From Nocardioides albertanoniae (GTDB taxonomy: Bacteria; Actinomycetota; Actinomycetes; Propionibacteriales; Nocardioidaceae): a DNA stretch of 64,000 bases. Shown here piece after piece: positions 12,366 through 21,894 of this stretch; the first letter of the stretch is position 1, and the number at the start of each line of letters is the position of its first letter. Position numbers and translations under genes: made by a program. A model generated the notes under the pieces. The model worked only from the letters and a program-made list of their open reading frames with translations, made no database searches and was not told the origin of the DNA. The DNA lies in assembly GCF_006716315.1 (NCBI RefSeq), contig NZ_VFOV01000001.1:2806501-2870500 (forward strand). The letters are read 5' to 3'.

Positions 12366-13190
12366 TCACCACTCGCTGAGCACACCCACGCCGACGAGCA
12401 CCAGAACCGCGAGACCGAGCACCACGCGGTAGATCACGAACGGGGTGTAGGTGTTGCGGGAGAGATACTTCAGCAGCCATGCGATCACCGCGTAGCCGAG
12501 CACGAACGAGACGATCGTGGCCACGATCGTCGGGCCCCAGCCGTAGAGGTTGTCCTCGTGGGCGATGTCCTTCATCTCGAACAGCCCGGCCCCGAAGACC
12601 GCCGGCAGCGCCAGCAGGAAGGCGTACTCGGTGGCCGTGGCGCGCTCGTAGCCGAGCGCCCGGCCCATCGAGATCGTCGCGCCCGAGCGGGAGACGCCGG
12701 GGATGAGCGCGCAGGCCTGGGCGCAGCCCATCAGGATCGCGTCGCGCCAGGACAGGTCGTCGAAGCGCTTGCGGTTCTCCCCGATCCGGTCGGCGATGCC
12801 GAGCACGATGCCCATCACGACGAGCATGGTGCCGACGATGTAGAGGCTGCGCAGGTCGTGCTCGATGACGTTCTGCAGCAGCAGCCCCATGACCACGATC
12901 GGGATCGACCCGACGATGATGAACCAGCCCATCCGGGCATCGGTGTGGCTGCGCAGCTCGGGATTGAACAGGCTGCGGGCCCAGGTGGAGAGGATGCTCC
13001 AGATGTGCTTGCCCATGTAGGCCAGCACCGCGAGCTCGGTGCCGATCTGGATCACCGCGGTGAACGCCGCACCCGGGTCGCCCCAGCCCAGCAGCTCGGG
13101 GAAGATGCGCAGGTGTGCGCTGGATGAGACGGGCAGAAACTCGGTGAGTGCCTGAAGAATGCCCAGTGCGATCGCCTGCAGATAATCCAC
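12366..13190 (-). CDS. uppP: undecaprenyl-diphosphatase
   Basis: A 274-residue integral membrane phosphatase that recycles undecaprenyl diphosphate for peptidoglycan and other wall polymers and gives bacitracin tolerance. Both family motifs are visible: ALTEFLPVSSSAHL near residue 16 and ALIPGVSRSGATISMGR near residue 165. About eight membrane segments are apparent, ending with VLGLAVLVLVGVGVLSEW. The length is normal. The ATG start agrees with family proteins. Its 3' end abuts ilvA on the same strand, so the two may share a transcript. Confidence 0.95.
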   Translation of the reverse strand: MDYLQAIALGILQALTEFLPVSSSAHLRIFPELLGWGDPGAAFTAVIQIGTELAVLAYMGKHIWSILSTWARSLFNPELRSHTDARMGWFIIVGSIPIVVMGLLLQNVIEHDLRSLYIVGTMLVVMGIVLGIADRIGENRKRFDDLSWRDAILMGCAQACALIPGVSRSGATISMGRALGYERATATEYAFLLALPAVFGAGLFEMKDIAHEDNLYGWGPTIVATIVSFVLGYAVIAWLLKYLSRNTYTPFVIYRVVLGLAVLVLVGVGVLSEW

Positions 13191-13286
13191 GGGCGCACTC
13201 TAGATGGCAGGTACGGGGCACCCAACCCGGCTCCCCCACAGCGTGTCCGGCGAGAGCCGCTCTGCATGCACCGATAGATTGGGTCC

Positions 13287-14237
13287 ATGCAGAGCCGACT
13301 CCTCGGAGCCACCGGGCTGCGAGTCTCGTCTCTCGCCCTGGGCACCATGACCTGGGGCAGCGTGACCGACGAGCACGAAGCCCGCGAACAGCTGACCGGA
13401 TTCACCCAGGCCGGCGGCACCCTCGTCGACACCGCGGCCGCCTACGGCGACGGAGCCTCCGAGTCGCTGCTCGGCTCGCTCCTGGCCGACGGGTCGGTGG
13501 CCCGCGACGAGATCGTCCTGGCCACCAAGGGCGGGATCACCTGGCGAGGCGGCAACCGTGGCGTCGACACCTCGCGGGGCGCGCTGCTCTCCGGCCTCGA
13601 CGCGTCGCTGAAGCGACTCGGCGTCGACCACGTCGACCTGTGGCAGGTGCACGTGTGGTCCCCCGACGTCCCGTTCGAGGAGACGCTCTCCGCGCTCGAT
13701 CTCGCGCTGAGCAGCGGTCGGGCCTCCTACGTGGGCGTCTCCAACTACAACGGATGGCAGACCGCCCAGGCGGCGACCTGGCAACGAGCCGTCCCGGGCC
13801 GCGCCACCCTCGCCTCGACGCAGGTGGAGTATTCGCTGCTGGCCCGCGACATCGAGTACGAGACGCTGCCGGCCGCCGAGGCGATGGGGATGGGCGTGCT
13901 GGCCTGGTCGCCGCTGGCCGGCGGCGTACTGACCGGGAAGTACCGCACCGGCACCCCTTCGCAGTCGCGCGGAGCCGACCCCGCGTTCGCCTCCCGCGTG
14001 GAGATCTACGAGGAGGATCGCAGCCGCGGCATCATCACCGCCGTCGCCAAGGCCGCCGAGGGTCTGGAGTGGACTCCGCTGCAGGTCTCCCTGGCCTGGG
14101 TCCGCGACCGACCCGGCGTCACCGCCCCGATCCTCGGCGCGCGCACGGCCGCTCAGCTCAAGGAGGCGCTCAGCGTCGCCGACCTCACCCTGCCTCCCGA
14201 GATCGCGCTCGCGCTCGACGACGTCTCCGCCGTCTGA
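13287..14237 (+). CDS. aldo/keto reductase
   Basis: A 316-residue TIM-barrel NADPH-dependent oxidoreductase. The catalytic tetrad is visible: Asp and Tyr in VDTAAAYGDGASE, Lys in VLATKGG and His in LWQVHVW. The NADPH-binding C-terminal part includes APILGARTAAQLKEAL. The substrate is not predictable. An ATG start follows a short leader with a TAGATTGGGT -10-like region. It is divergent from uppP. Confidence 0.92.
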   Translation: MQSRLLGATGLRVSSLALGTMTWGSVTDEHEAREQLTGFTQAGGTLVDTAAAYGDGASESLLGSLLADGSVARDEIVLATKGGITWRGGNRGVDTSRGALLSGLDASLKRLGVDHVDLWQVHVWSPDVPFEETLSALDLALSSGRASYVGVSNYNGWQTAQAATWQRAVPGRATLASTQVEYSLLARDIEYETLPAAEAMGMGVLAWSPLAGGVLTGKYRTGTPSQSRGADPAFASRVEIYEEDRSRGIITAVAKAAEGLEWTPLQVSLAWVRDRPGVTAPILGARTAAQLKEALSVADLTLPPEIALALDDVSAV

Positions 14238-14351
14238 GCTGCACCGTCTGAGCTGCGCGGCCAAGCTGCTCCGGCCAAGCTGTTCCGTCTGGCCCCGCGG
14301 GAACATCCGATCCGGCAGACTGGTTCTCCTGAAGCAGGAAAGGACACAGCC

Positions 14352-14570
14352 TTGGCCCGAGCCGAACGCCGCCCACCCCGCCCCGGCGTGATGTGGGAGT
14401 ACGACAAGGTGATCTTCACGCGCGAGTTCTCGCGCAACATCGTCACCAAGCTGCTCGTCGAGCGCGCCGAGCACGGCGGCTGGGAGCTCGACCGGGTGCG
14501 GATCACGGCCGACGGCACCCGCCGCGTGATCCTTCGCCGCAAGATCATCCGCCAGCGGCTCACGGTGTGA
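14352..14570 (+). CDS. DUF5703 family protein
   Basis: A 72-residue basic protein of the actinobacterial DUF5703 family, recognised by MWEYDKVIFTREFSRN and GGWELDRVRI. Its role is unknown. The start is a TTG with a good upstream AGGAAAGGA at 7-base spacing, which decides it over the internal ATG of MWEYDK. It precedes a histidine phosphatase on the same strand, an arrangement seen in other actinobacteria. Confidence 0.85.
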   Translation: MARAERRPPRPGVMWEYDKVIFTREFSRNIVTKLLVERAEHGGWELDRVRITADGTRRVILRRKIIRQRLTV

Positions 14571-14635
14571 GACTTTCCTTTCGGCGGCCGCGTCGCCGGC
14601 CTATGCCGTAGAGCAGGGCGGCTAGTGTCCATGGC

Positions 14636-15193
14636 GTGATCCATCTCGTACGCCACGGTGAAGCCGCCGGCGCGGAGGGCGCCGATCCCGGGCTCTCCGA
14701 CCTCGGTCGCCGTCAGGTCACGGCCCTCGCCAACCGTCTCTCCTTCAGGCCGGTGCGGCAGATCCTGCACGGCCCGAGCCGGCGCACCACCCAGACGGCC
14801 CAGGTGATCACCGAGGTGCTCGGAGCCGGCGCGCAGCGCTGTGACGCCCTCGCCGACCGCACCCCGGTGCCGTCGTTCGAGCGCCGTGGCGACTACCCGA
14901 CGCACCGGTGGGGCTGGCTCGAGGAGGTGCCGGAGGCCGAGCGCGACATCGACGGCGCCGAGCTCACCGCCGCCTGGCACAAGCTCTGGTTCGACCACCA
15001 CGACGACGAGGTCGTGCTGGTCACCCACGCGTTCGTCGCCGCATGGTTCGTACGCGAGGTGCTGGGTGCCCCGCCGGCGACCTGGATGCGCATCGGCCCG
15101 TTCGACAACGCCACCCTCACCACCATCGGCCCCAACCTCGCCGGCGAGCCCGTGGTCGAGACCTTCAACGCCGAAGTGATCCTCCCGGTCTGA
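14636..15193 (+). CDS. histidine phosphatase family protein
   Basis: A 185-residue phosphoglycerate-mutase-like protein with the catalytic IHLVRHGEA at the start and the second histidine in VLVTHAFVAAWFV. The conserved arginine region is PSRRTTQTAQV. It is shorter than the copy at 8967-9704 and not closely similar to it. The substrate is unknown. GTG start. It ends just before a strong hairpin. Confidence 0.85.
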   Translation: MIHLVRHGEAAGAEGADPGLSDLGRRQVTALANRLSFRPVRQILHGPSRRTTQTAQVITEVLGAGAQRCDALADRTPVPSFERRGDYPTHRWGWLEEVPEAERDIDGAELTAAWHKLWFDHHDDEVVLVTHAFVAAWFVREVLGAPPATWMRIGPFDNATLTTIGPNLAGEPVVETFNAEVILPV

Positions 15194-15203
15194 CCCACTC
15201 TCC

Positions 15204-15239
15204 CGTCGAGTCGGCTCGTCAGAACGAGCCGACTCGACG
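15204..15239. terminator. two-way hairpin terminator
   Basis: A perfect 16-bp inverted repeat (15204-15219 with 15224-15239) around a 4-base loop. It lies between the stops of the convergent phosphatase and M20 peptidase genes. It has no T tract. Terminator function is inferred from its position and stability. Confidence 0.7.
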
Positions 15240-15244
15240 CTGTC

Positions 15245-16537
15245 TCAGACCTGGTCCAGGAAGCGGTCCATCACCCGCGCGCCGAACTCGAGCGCGTCGA
15301 CCGGCACCCGCTCGTCGACACCGTGGAAGAGCGCGGTGAAGTCGAGATCCTCGGGCAGACGCAGGGGCGCGAAGCCGTACGTCCTCATCCCGAGCCGCTT
15401 GAAGTGCTTGGCGTCGGTGCCGGCCGACATCAGGTAGGGCGCCACGAGGGCGTCGGGATCCTCGGCGATCAGCGAGCTCTCCATGGCGGAGACGAGCGCG
15501 CCGTCGTAGGGCGTCTCCCACGGCATCTGGTTCTGGTCGAACTCGATGTCGATGCCCTCGCCGCACAGCTTGCGCAGGGTCTCGAAGAAGTCGTCCTCGT
15601 AACCGGGGAGGAAGCGGCCGTCGACGTGGGCGGTGGCCTCGGTGGGGATGACGTTGACCTTGTAGCCGGCGCCGGTCATGGTCGGGTTGGTCACGTTGCG
15701 CAGCGTCGCGCCGATCATCCGCGCGGCCGGACCGAACTCCTCGACGAGCCGCTCTGCGTTCTCCGGTGTCGGCTCCTCCCCCGCGATCTCACCGACCGCG
15801 GCGAGCAGAGCCTGCATCGTCGGGGTGAGGGTCACCGGCCACTCGTGGGCGCCGATGCGGGCGAGCGCGCCCGAGAGCCGGGTGATCGGGTTGTCATGGT
15901 TGATCATCGAGCCGTGGCCGGCGGTGCCGCGGGCGGTCAGCTTCATCCAGGCCATGCCCTTCTCGGCCGCCTCGATCAGATAGAGCCGGCGGCCCTTGAC
16001 CGTCGTCGAGAAGCCGCCGACCTCGCCGACCGCCTCGGTGCAGTGAGCCAGCAGGTCGGGGTGGTCCTCGACGAGCACGTTGGCGCCCTTCATCCCGCCG
16101 GCTTCCTCGTCGGCGGTGAAGGCGAGCGTGATCGGTCGCTCGGGGATCCGTCCGGTGCGCTGGCGCTCGCGCACCACCGCGAGCAGCATCGCGTTGAAGT
16201 CCTTCATGTCGACGGCGCCGCGGCCCCAGACGTAGCCGCCGTCGATCTCGCCCGAGAACGGGTCGACCTGCCAGTCCTCGGCGGCGGCCGGCACGACGTC
16301 GAGGTGGCCGTGGAGCAGGAGGCCGTCGCCGGTGGAGCCGCCCCACTGGGCGACGACCGAGGCGCGGCCCGGCTCGGACTCATAGATCTGCGAGGAGATC
16401 CCGACCTCGTCGAGCTGCGCGGCGACGTACTCGGCCGCCTTCCGCTCCCCCGGCCCCGGGTCGTTGCCATAGTTGCTGGTGTCGATGCGGATCAGGTCAC
16501 GGCAGAGGTCGACGACCTCGTTCTCGGCACTGGTCAT
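15245..16537 (-). CDS. M20/M25/M40 family metallopeptidase
   Basis: A di-zinc amidohydrolase or peptidase of about 430 residues. Zinc ligands and catalytic residues are visible in LLLHGHLDVVPA (His, Asp), YVWGRGAVDMKDFNA (Asp) and FTADEEAGG (Glu-Glu). A dimerisation lid domain lies in the middle, and the last zinc histidine is in YLMSAGTDAKHFKRLG. Such enzymes cleave amino acids or acyl groups from small peptides; the substrate here is unknown. I placed the start at the ATG at 16537 (MTSAENEVVDLC), where the fold begins; the frame is open for 16 more codons upstream. Confidence 0.9.
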   Translation of the reverse strand: MTSAENEVVDLCRDLIRIDTSNYGNDPGPGERKAAEYVAAQLDEVGISSQIYESEPGRASVVAQWGGSTGDGLLLHGHLDVVPAAAEDWQVDPFSGEIDGGYVWGRGAVDMKDFNAMLLAVVRERQRTGRIPERPITLAFTADEEAGGMKGANVLVEDHPDLLAHCTEAVGEVGGFSTTVKGRRLYLIEAAEKGMAWMKLTARGTAGHGSMINHDNPITRLSGALARIGAHEWPVTLTPTMQALLAAVGEIAGEEPTPENAERLVEEFGPAARMIGATLRNVTNPTMTGAGYKVNVIPTEATAHVDGRFLPGYEDDFFETLRKLCGEGIDIEFDQNQMPWETPYDGALVSAMESSLIAEDPDALVAPYLMSAGTDAKHFKRLGMRTYGFAPLRLPEDLDFTALFHGVDERVPVDALEFGARVMDRFLDQV

Positions 16538-16632
16538 ACGGCCACCGTAGCGACCGGGTGCGACAAACTGCCGCCTGACGTCCACCTATGCGCAACCTGA
16601 GGATTTCGGGCCGGTTCGGGGCGTACGTTTCC

Positions 16633-17409
16633 ATGGGACGCATGCACAAGCGCGCGCTCCTCTCCGCTCACCGTGCCGCGGCGCGGCAGTCGGGGCACCG
16701 CGACAACTCCTGGGAGTCGCTGGTGGAGGCCGCCACGATGGCGGTCGACTATGTGGAGTTCGACGTGCACAGGACGGTCGACGGCGAGTTCGTGCTCCAT
16801 CACGACAGCCACATCCGCGACCGCATCGGACGCAAGCACAGGATCGAGGAGTGCACCTACGCCGCGCTGTCCGCGCTCGCGCCGTTCCGCCTGGTGCGCT
16901 ACCGGGAGGCGCTCGAGCTGCTCGCCGCCCACGGCAAGCACGCCCACATCGACTACAAGTTCGCCTCGCCCGCAGGCCACATCGGCATCCCGCACGAGGT
17001 CGACGCCGCCGAGATCGCCCTCGAGGTGATGGACGCGAGCTTCATCCTCACCACGATGGTCGACGAGTCCGTACGCGTCCTGCGCGACTGGGCCGACCTC
17101 CGCGCCCCCTCCACGCTCGTCGGGCTCTCCCTCGGAGGTGTCGACTGGCGCCACCACCCGCTCGAGCTGATCCGCCTCAAGCTCTCGGAGTTCTTCCCCG
17201 AAGGCCGCATCCGCCGCTGCCGCTCCAACCTCGTCGTCGTCGAGCAGCGCCTCGCCGACGTCTGGCTGCTGCGCTGGGCCCACCGCCGCAACATCAAGGT
17301 GCTGGTCTGGACGGTCGACCACCCCGGCCGGCTGAACCGTTTCGTGCACGACAAACGCGTCTGGATGGTCACCAGCAACCACCCCGCCCGGGCGCTCGCG
17401 CCCGCCTGA
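16633..17409 (+). CDS. glycerophosphodiester phosphodiesterase family protein
   Basis: A TIM-barrel phosphodiesterase of about 258 residues. The N-terminal catalytic histidine is in LSAHRAAA. Metal-binding Glu/Asp appear in YVEFDVHRTVDGEFVLHHD. Late barrel strands are KVLVWTVDHPGRL and VWMVTSNHP. It would hydrolyse glycerophosphodiesters to glycerol-3-phosphate and an alcohol. The start is uncertain: ATGs at 16588, 16633 and 16642 are all in frame, and I favour the later ones because the extra residues look unlike the family. It is divergent from the M20 gene. Confidence 0.8.
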   Translation: MGRMHKRALLSAHRAAARQSGHRDNSWESLVEAATMAVDYVEFDVHRTVDGEFVLHHDSHIRDRIGRKHRIEECTYAALSALAPFRLVRYREALELLAAHGKHAHIDYKFASPAGHIGIPHEVDAAEIALEVMDASFILTTMVDESVRVLRDWADLRAPSTLVGLSLGGVDWRHHPLELIRLKLSEFFPEGRIRRCRSNLVVVEQRLADVWLLRWAHRRNIKVLVWTVDHPGRLNRFVHDKRVWMVTSNHPARALAPA

Positions 17410-17629
17410 TCCGGGCCTGGTCGCGGCTCCGCGCCGCCGGCCGTCGCGGCGCGCCCGTGTCTCCTCGTCGAGACGACGGCCGCCTCGATCTCAGCCGCGC
17501 ACGGGGCTCCGCACGGTCACGCTCCCGCGGTCACCCGAGCCGGTTCTCGCGGCCCCGGACGACACCCCACGCTGAGGGCAGCCCCGATTCGGCACCCTGA
17601 CCCCGTCCTGATAATGTTCTTCCTGTTGC

Positions 17630-17715
17630 GCGCGGGTGGCGGAATAGGCAGACGCGCTAGCTTGAGGTGCTAGTCCACGTACTAGTGGGTGGGGGTTCAA
17701 GTCCCCCCTCGCGCA
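17630..17715 (+). tRNA. tRNA-Leu (anticodon GAG)
   Basis: An 86-base class II tRNA. The acceptor stem pairs GCGCGGG with CTCGCGC, the anticodon arm reads CTAGC-TTGAGGT-GCTAG giving anticodon GAG, there is a long variable arm, and the T arm is GGGGG-TTCAAGT-CCCCC. CCA is not encoded. The gene is intact and serves as the left boundary, and by inference the attachment site, of the conjugative element that follows. Confidence 0.96.
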
Positions 17716-17726
17716 CGCAGAGAATT

Positions 17727-17770
17727 GTGGCCCTGACCTGAGGAAACTCAGGCGGGGCCACTCTTCATTT
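17727..17770 (+). terminator. tRNA-Leu terminator hairpin
   Basis: GTGGCCC at 17727-17733 pairs with GGGCCAC at 17755-17761. Inside it CCTGAG pairs with CTCAGG around a GAAA tetraloop. A short T-rich run (17762-17770) follows. It is a strong intrinsic terminator 12 bases after the tRNA. Confidence 0.8.
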
Positions 17771-18228
17771 CAGCCTGTCCGGGCACCGTTCGGGCACATC
17801 GGCTGGCACGGATCCGCTGTTGAACTGTCCCAACCAGCGTATCCGAACCATCACGAACGCTGTGACCGCCGGAGGAGTCGGTCGGGCAGAACTCCGCCCG
17901 CGGCCAGTTGGACCCACCTTCACGCCAAGCCCGACCCCCGGGATCCTCCGATCCACGCCATCCGGTGCCCAAAGTCGAGGCAAGCCCCTGCCGTTGGAAG
18001 CCGAGTCGATGGATCAACGTGCCTTAGCAAGTCGCGGGGCTTGACCGTTCTGGCGTGGACATGACCCCACATTGGCGCCGACAGGGCCGCCGTGAGCGAG
18101 GGTTCGGCCACTCAGCCCAGATCCCCTAAGGCCGCCGCCGCGAGCGCCACCGGGTGGGTATCCCGGCAAGGCGCCACAGGGGACGTCCGTCTGGTCGCGC
18201 GCAGCAGGCGGAGAGCGGTGCTCTGGGC
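17771..18228. other. gene-poor left arm of the element
   Basis: About 460 bases with no convincing full gene. On the minus strand a frame ending near 17,765 finishes with a VPERCPDRLK-like tail. I recall similar tails on actinobacterial tyrosine integrases lying next to tRNA genes, so this could be the last scrap of a lost integrase. That reading rests on memory of the family and is weak. Nothing else stands out. Confidence 0.35.
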
Positions 18229-19989
18229 TCAGGTCGCGTCTGTGAGCAAGTAGGGAATATCGTCGCGCTCAAGGAGCTGTTTGAGTAGCTTCAGCCTCGC
18301 CTTGGGCACCACCAAGATCAAGAGCTTTCGCGCCCTGCTGATTCCGACGTAGATAACGCGGCGCGCCTCGCTGTTCTCATCCGACATCCAATCGTCGAGA
18401 ACGTACGGTTCGCCTGCATTCGCTCGGGGCGGAAGGACGTAGATGACGGCTTCGAACTCGGAGCCCTTGACGGCATGCACGTGGGATGCACGAAGTCCCG
18501 GCGTCGTCCCGTAATGTATCTCGGATCGAAACGCGGCCCACGGCTCCCATATTTTGGCTGTGGGTTTCGCGAGGACCTTGTTGAGGTTGCTGACCACGTC
18601 CAGACTGGTCGCCTCCGCGAACCGGCGAACCAGATCTTGGACCGTAGTGCAGAACGCTTTCGCGTCGACTGCATCTCGCGCTACCCCGATAACCATCTTC
18701 GCCAGGATCCGGAGGCGGTCAACGGTGATGCCGAGCAATTCGACGCGCTCGCTCTTATCCGTTGGCTGTCCGTCGGCCCCCCAATCCAGCTGGTCCAGCA
18801 TGTGCTGCTCGATACGCCCTATCGCTTGCAGGCGGTGCTTGGTGTCCGTAGCCCGAAGGAACTGCGCTGCTGCAGCCAGGATGCTGCCTAGTACTGTCGC
18901 CGTGGCCGGGAGTTCCGTTGTCCCGGGACCAAGGCTCTGGGCATCTGCGCGGCGATGGGCGATGACCCGGCAGGCGACGGGATCGACGCCAGAGTCATTC
19001 AGGACACCCCGTGCCGCAATCTCTGCGGCCTGACCGCGTCCGACGACTACATGTATGGCCGGGAACGACATGTCACGAGGATCACTCGATTCGATGGCTT
19101 TCGGCGTGCTTCGCAAGCTCGTCACCGCAGCGCAGATCGCCGGCCTCGACCGATAACAGGTCGTGAGCGTGACCACCTCGTGGTCTTCCAAACCTGCGAG
19201 GTATTGATCGTAGAGGTTCGACGGGCCGACCTGACGGAACTCGTAGATTGCCTGATCGGGGTCTGCGACGGTCACCACATGGGTTCCGGCCTGCTGGAGG
19301 TGTCGCAGGATGCTGTGCTCTACGATGTCGCAGTCTTGGAACTCATCGACAATGACTTCGTTGAATCGCGTCACGAGGCGGTTTCGTAGGATTGACCCGG
19401 GTGTATCTAGCAACTTCAACGCAACTCGCCGGGATTCCTCGGCGCTGTATACGTGCCTCGCCAGCAGACTCTTGATAAGGCTCCGTCCTCTCTCGGTAAT
19501 GTCCCGCTGCGTCCACGGTGAGACTTGGTCCCAGGCACGACGCTCGTCGTAGCCGAGCCGCCTCACGTCGAGGGCGATCGACCCGTCCCCGGATCGCGTC
19601 CAGCGGGAGAGTCGGATACCCAGACCTCCGTTCGTGGGACGAACCCTTGAGAGCTCGGTCGGGAGGTCGTCCCAAGACGCGAGGTACTGAGGAGTGACCC
19701 CAGTGGCGCGCCGTACGCTGGGCGTAACGACATATCGGTTGAAGAAGGCATCGAAGGTACCCACGAAATTGGGCGTGCGCAGCAGATGTGGACTGCCTTT
19801 CGACCGCTCCCGCGCCACGTCGACAGCTGCGTTGGTGAAGGAGAGCAGCGCAACGCCTGGTCGAGCCTCGGCTTGCTGCTGGAATCGGGCGACCACAGCG
19901 CGGGTCTTCCCGGAGCCGGGGCCGGCCTCGACATGTCGAACGGTCTGCTCAAGGACCGCCGCCTGCTCAGCGCTCAGCGCAGCGTTCAC
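18229..19989 (-). CDS. gajB: UvrD/Rep-like superfamily 1 helicase, Gabija GajB-like
   Basis: A 586-residue SF1 helicase with all core motifs: Walker A EAGPGSGKT near residue 22, motif II VIVDEFQDCD, motif III VADPDQAIYEF, motif IV TTCYRSRPAI, motif V VHAVKGSEFEAV and motif VI VIYVGISRARK. Helicases of this compact type paired with a class 2 OLD nuclease form the Gabija anti-phage system, in which the helicase senses or processes DNA ends and the nuclease is activated. The GTG start overlaps the stop of the nuclease gene by 4 bases (GTGA), so the pair is translationally coupled. The length is somewhat larger than typical GajB. Family and pairing are solid; the defence role is inferred. Confidence 0.85.
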   Translation of the reverse strand: MNAALSAEQAAVLEQTVRHVEAGPGSGKTRAVVARFQQQAEARPGVALLSFTNAAVDVARERSKGSPHLLRTPNFVGTFDAFFNRYVVTPSVRRATGVTPQYLASWDDLPTELSRVRPTNGGLGIRLSRWTRSGDGSIALDVRRLGYDERRAWDQVSPWTQRDITERGRSLIKSLLARHVYSAEESRRVALKLLDTPGSILRNRLVTRFNEVIVDEFQDCDIVEHSILRHLQQAGTHVVTVADPDQAIYEFRQVGPSNLYDQYLAGLEDHEVVTLTTCYRSRPAICAAVTSLRSTPKAIESSDPRDMSFPAIHVVVGRGQAAEIAARGVLNDSGVDPVACRVIAHRRADAQSLGPGTTELPATATVLGSILAAAAQFLRATDTKHRLQAIGRIEQHMLDQLDWGADGQPTDKSERVELLGITVDRLRILAKMVIGVARDAVDAKAFCTTVQDLVRRFAEATSLDVVSNLNKVLAKPTAKIWEPWAAFRSEIHYGTTPGLRASHVHAVKGSEFEAVIYVLPPRANAGEPYVLDDWMSDENSEARRVIYVGISRARKLLILVVPKARLKLLKQLLERDDIPYLLTDAT

Positions 19990-21894
19990 TCGTCCTCACT
20001 CGTCTGCTCTGCCAGCGGCGCGATCGCCTCGAGGGCAGCCTGCAGGTATGTGGGAACAACAAAGCTGCCGTTGTCGTCTGCTTCGATCGCCTCTGCGACG
20101 AGATGCGCAAAGTCCCCCTTCGAGATGTCGAGCGTTGGCATCTCTACCGGCGTGGCCACCGTGTTGACGACGGTGTCAGTGGACTCGCCCTCGTCCCCCG
20201 TAGCGACCTGAGGCGCAGGCTTCTTCGGCTTGGTGATCGCGCAGGCGAAGATCGCGGCTCGTTCGTCAGGTGTAGAGCCGGCCGCTGCGCTGACTTGGTC
20301 CCACTTCGCGGCCGACTTCGAGTGCAACTTGAGGAAGGCATTGCGCAAGACAGACTCGTTTGCTTGTTCACCGAACAGCTCAGCTTCCAGCGTGGTGCCG
20401 CCGACGCATACTATCAGTCGCCCGTCGGTTACCTGGGTCTTAAAAGCGTCCTCGTACGCAGACCGTCGACGGTCGCCTTGGCCGTTGTCGCCGTCGGTTA
20501 TCACCACCACACGGTCCACTCGCTGACGTGAACCATTGAGTAAGAGCTTCAGGTACGGACCAAAGTCAACCCCCTCCACCGACACGAACGTCAGCCCGCG
20601 AAGATGCCGTCGAGCGGCTGCTTCGTCGCTAGAAGGCAGCGCCGCCTGCTTTAGCCGGAGTGCCGCTAGCACCGGAAGCAGAAGCATCTCGGCAGTTCCT
20701 TCGACGAGGACAACGTGCCGGGCGAACAGCAGGGATGCCCGGGTGACGCTGAGGTAGCGATCGATCTTGCGTACCTCTGGCGCCGTGAGGCCGAGACCGG
20801 CCAAGGAGATGGCCTGGGTCTGCCATGTCGACTCGCACTTCTCCCGCGCGACGACCACGACATTCTTGATCGAAACCTCGCTAGCGAGGTTGGGCGAGTG
20901 GGTGGTGACGACAACCTGGACCCTGCCAGTGGGATGCAGGCCATCGGAGTCGACTCCGCTCTTTTCCGCCTGGTCACGCAGGAAGCCGAGCAACACCACT
21001 TGGAGCTGCGGGTGGAGATGAGCCTCCGGCTCCTCGACGAGCAGGATCGTCAAGTCGTTCTCGCGGGCGCGGACCAACTCGAGCACGATCATGGCGACGT
21101 ACAGCAAGTTCGCGTAGCCCAGGCCAGCGGAGGCGATGTCCCCGATGGAGGTGCCCGATTCGAAAAGCTGGATGCGGAGCATCCTGACGATCTGCCTGAG
21201 CCGAAGGTCCCGCCCGCTGAGCGAAAGGTCGTGTTCTCGATCGGGCGGCGTGGTCTGCCCGAAGTAGTCCTGGATGACGTCACGGGTGGTGGTCGCAACC
21301 TCGTGCTTGGCGATCGTGCCTACGGCTTCCTGGGCGGTTGCGACGAACCCGTCTTCGTCGATCCCGTTATCGGGATCACTGAGCAGGATGCGCACCACGT
21401 CGTGCAGCAGGTCCGAGGTACCGCTGTCGATGTCGCGCACCGCATCGCGAAGCGGCGGGAGGTAGACGTGGCTGATCCGGCTACGTGCTACTGGCTCAGG
21501 ATCGTCGGCGCCGGCGTCACCGATGCTCCACGTCTGAACTTGGCGGCGCGGCACGGCCGGGTCGGTCGCGAACGTCGTGCGGTAGACGAGGTCGTCGTGG
21601 GTGTCGACAAGCTGCGCCATGTATACCGCCTCTTCGGACACGGTCAGGCCCGAATAGCGAGCCGCGATCTCCACCGGCTCACCGATGTCGACCCCCCCGA
21701 GTCAGGTCTCGGTCGGCTCGAAACCATGCTGTCTGCTGGCGCCCGGTCGCTGGGGCGACCAACCGCATGGCGTCGATGATGGCGCTCTTCCCCGAGGCGT
21801 TCTCGCCGACCAGCACCGAAAGCAACGGGTCGAGGTCAAGTGTTGTGTCCCCGCAGGATCGGAAGTTTCGCAGCTTCAGACGGTTCAGGTGCAC
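19986..21894 (-). pseudogene. gajA: OLD-family ATP-dependent endonuclease, Gabija GajA-like, frameshifted
   Basis: The N-terminal ABC-type ATPase begins HLNRLKLRNFRSCGD and carries Walker A LVGENASGKSAIIDA. That frame ends at 21,679 just after a run of seven G (minus strand; 21,692-21,698). The rest continues in another frame from about 21,690 to the stop at 19,986. It has the ABC signature and D-loop regions (LLVEEPEAHLHPQ, TTHSP) and a C-terminal TOPRIM nuclease with VVLVEGTAEMLLLP and VVVITDGDN. Removing one G restores a single protein of about 635 residues. The start is probably the GTG at 21,894 behind GGGGGGAA; a TTG at 21,999 is also in frame. It could be a true mutation, a phase-variable tract or a sequencing error. 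Confidence 0.82.

Noticed and set aside
17748..18017. Minus-strand open frames in the left arm as genes
   Set aside because: Neither frame shows a domain or a good start. Only the short C-terminal tail of one is noteworthy and is reported as a weak finding.
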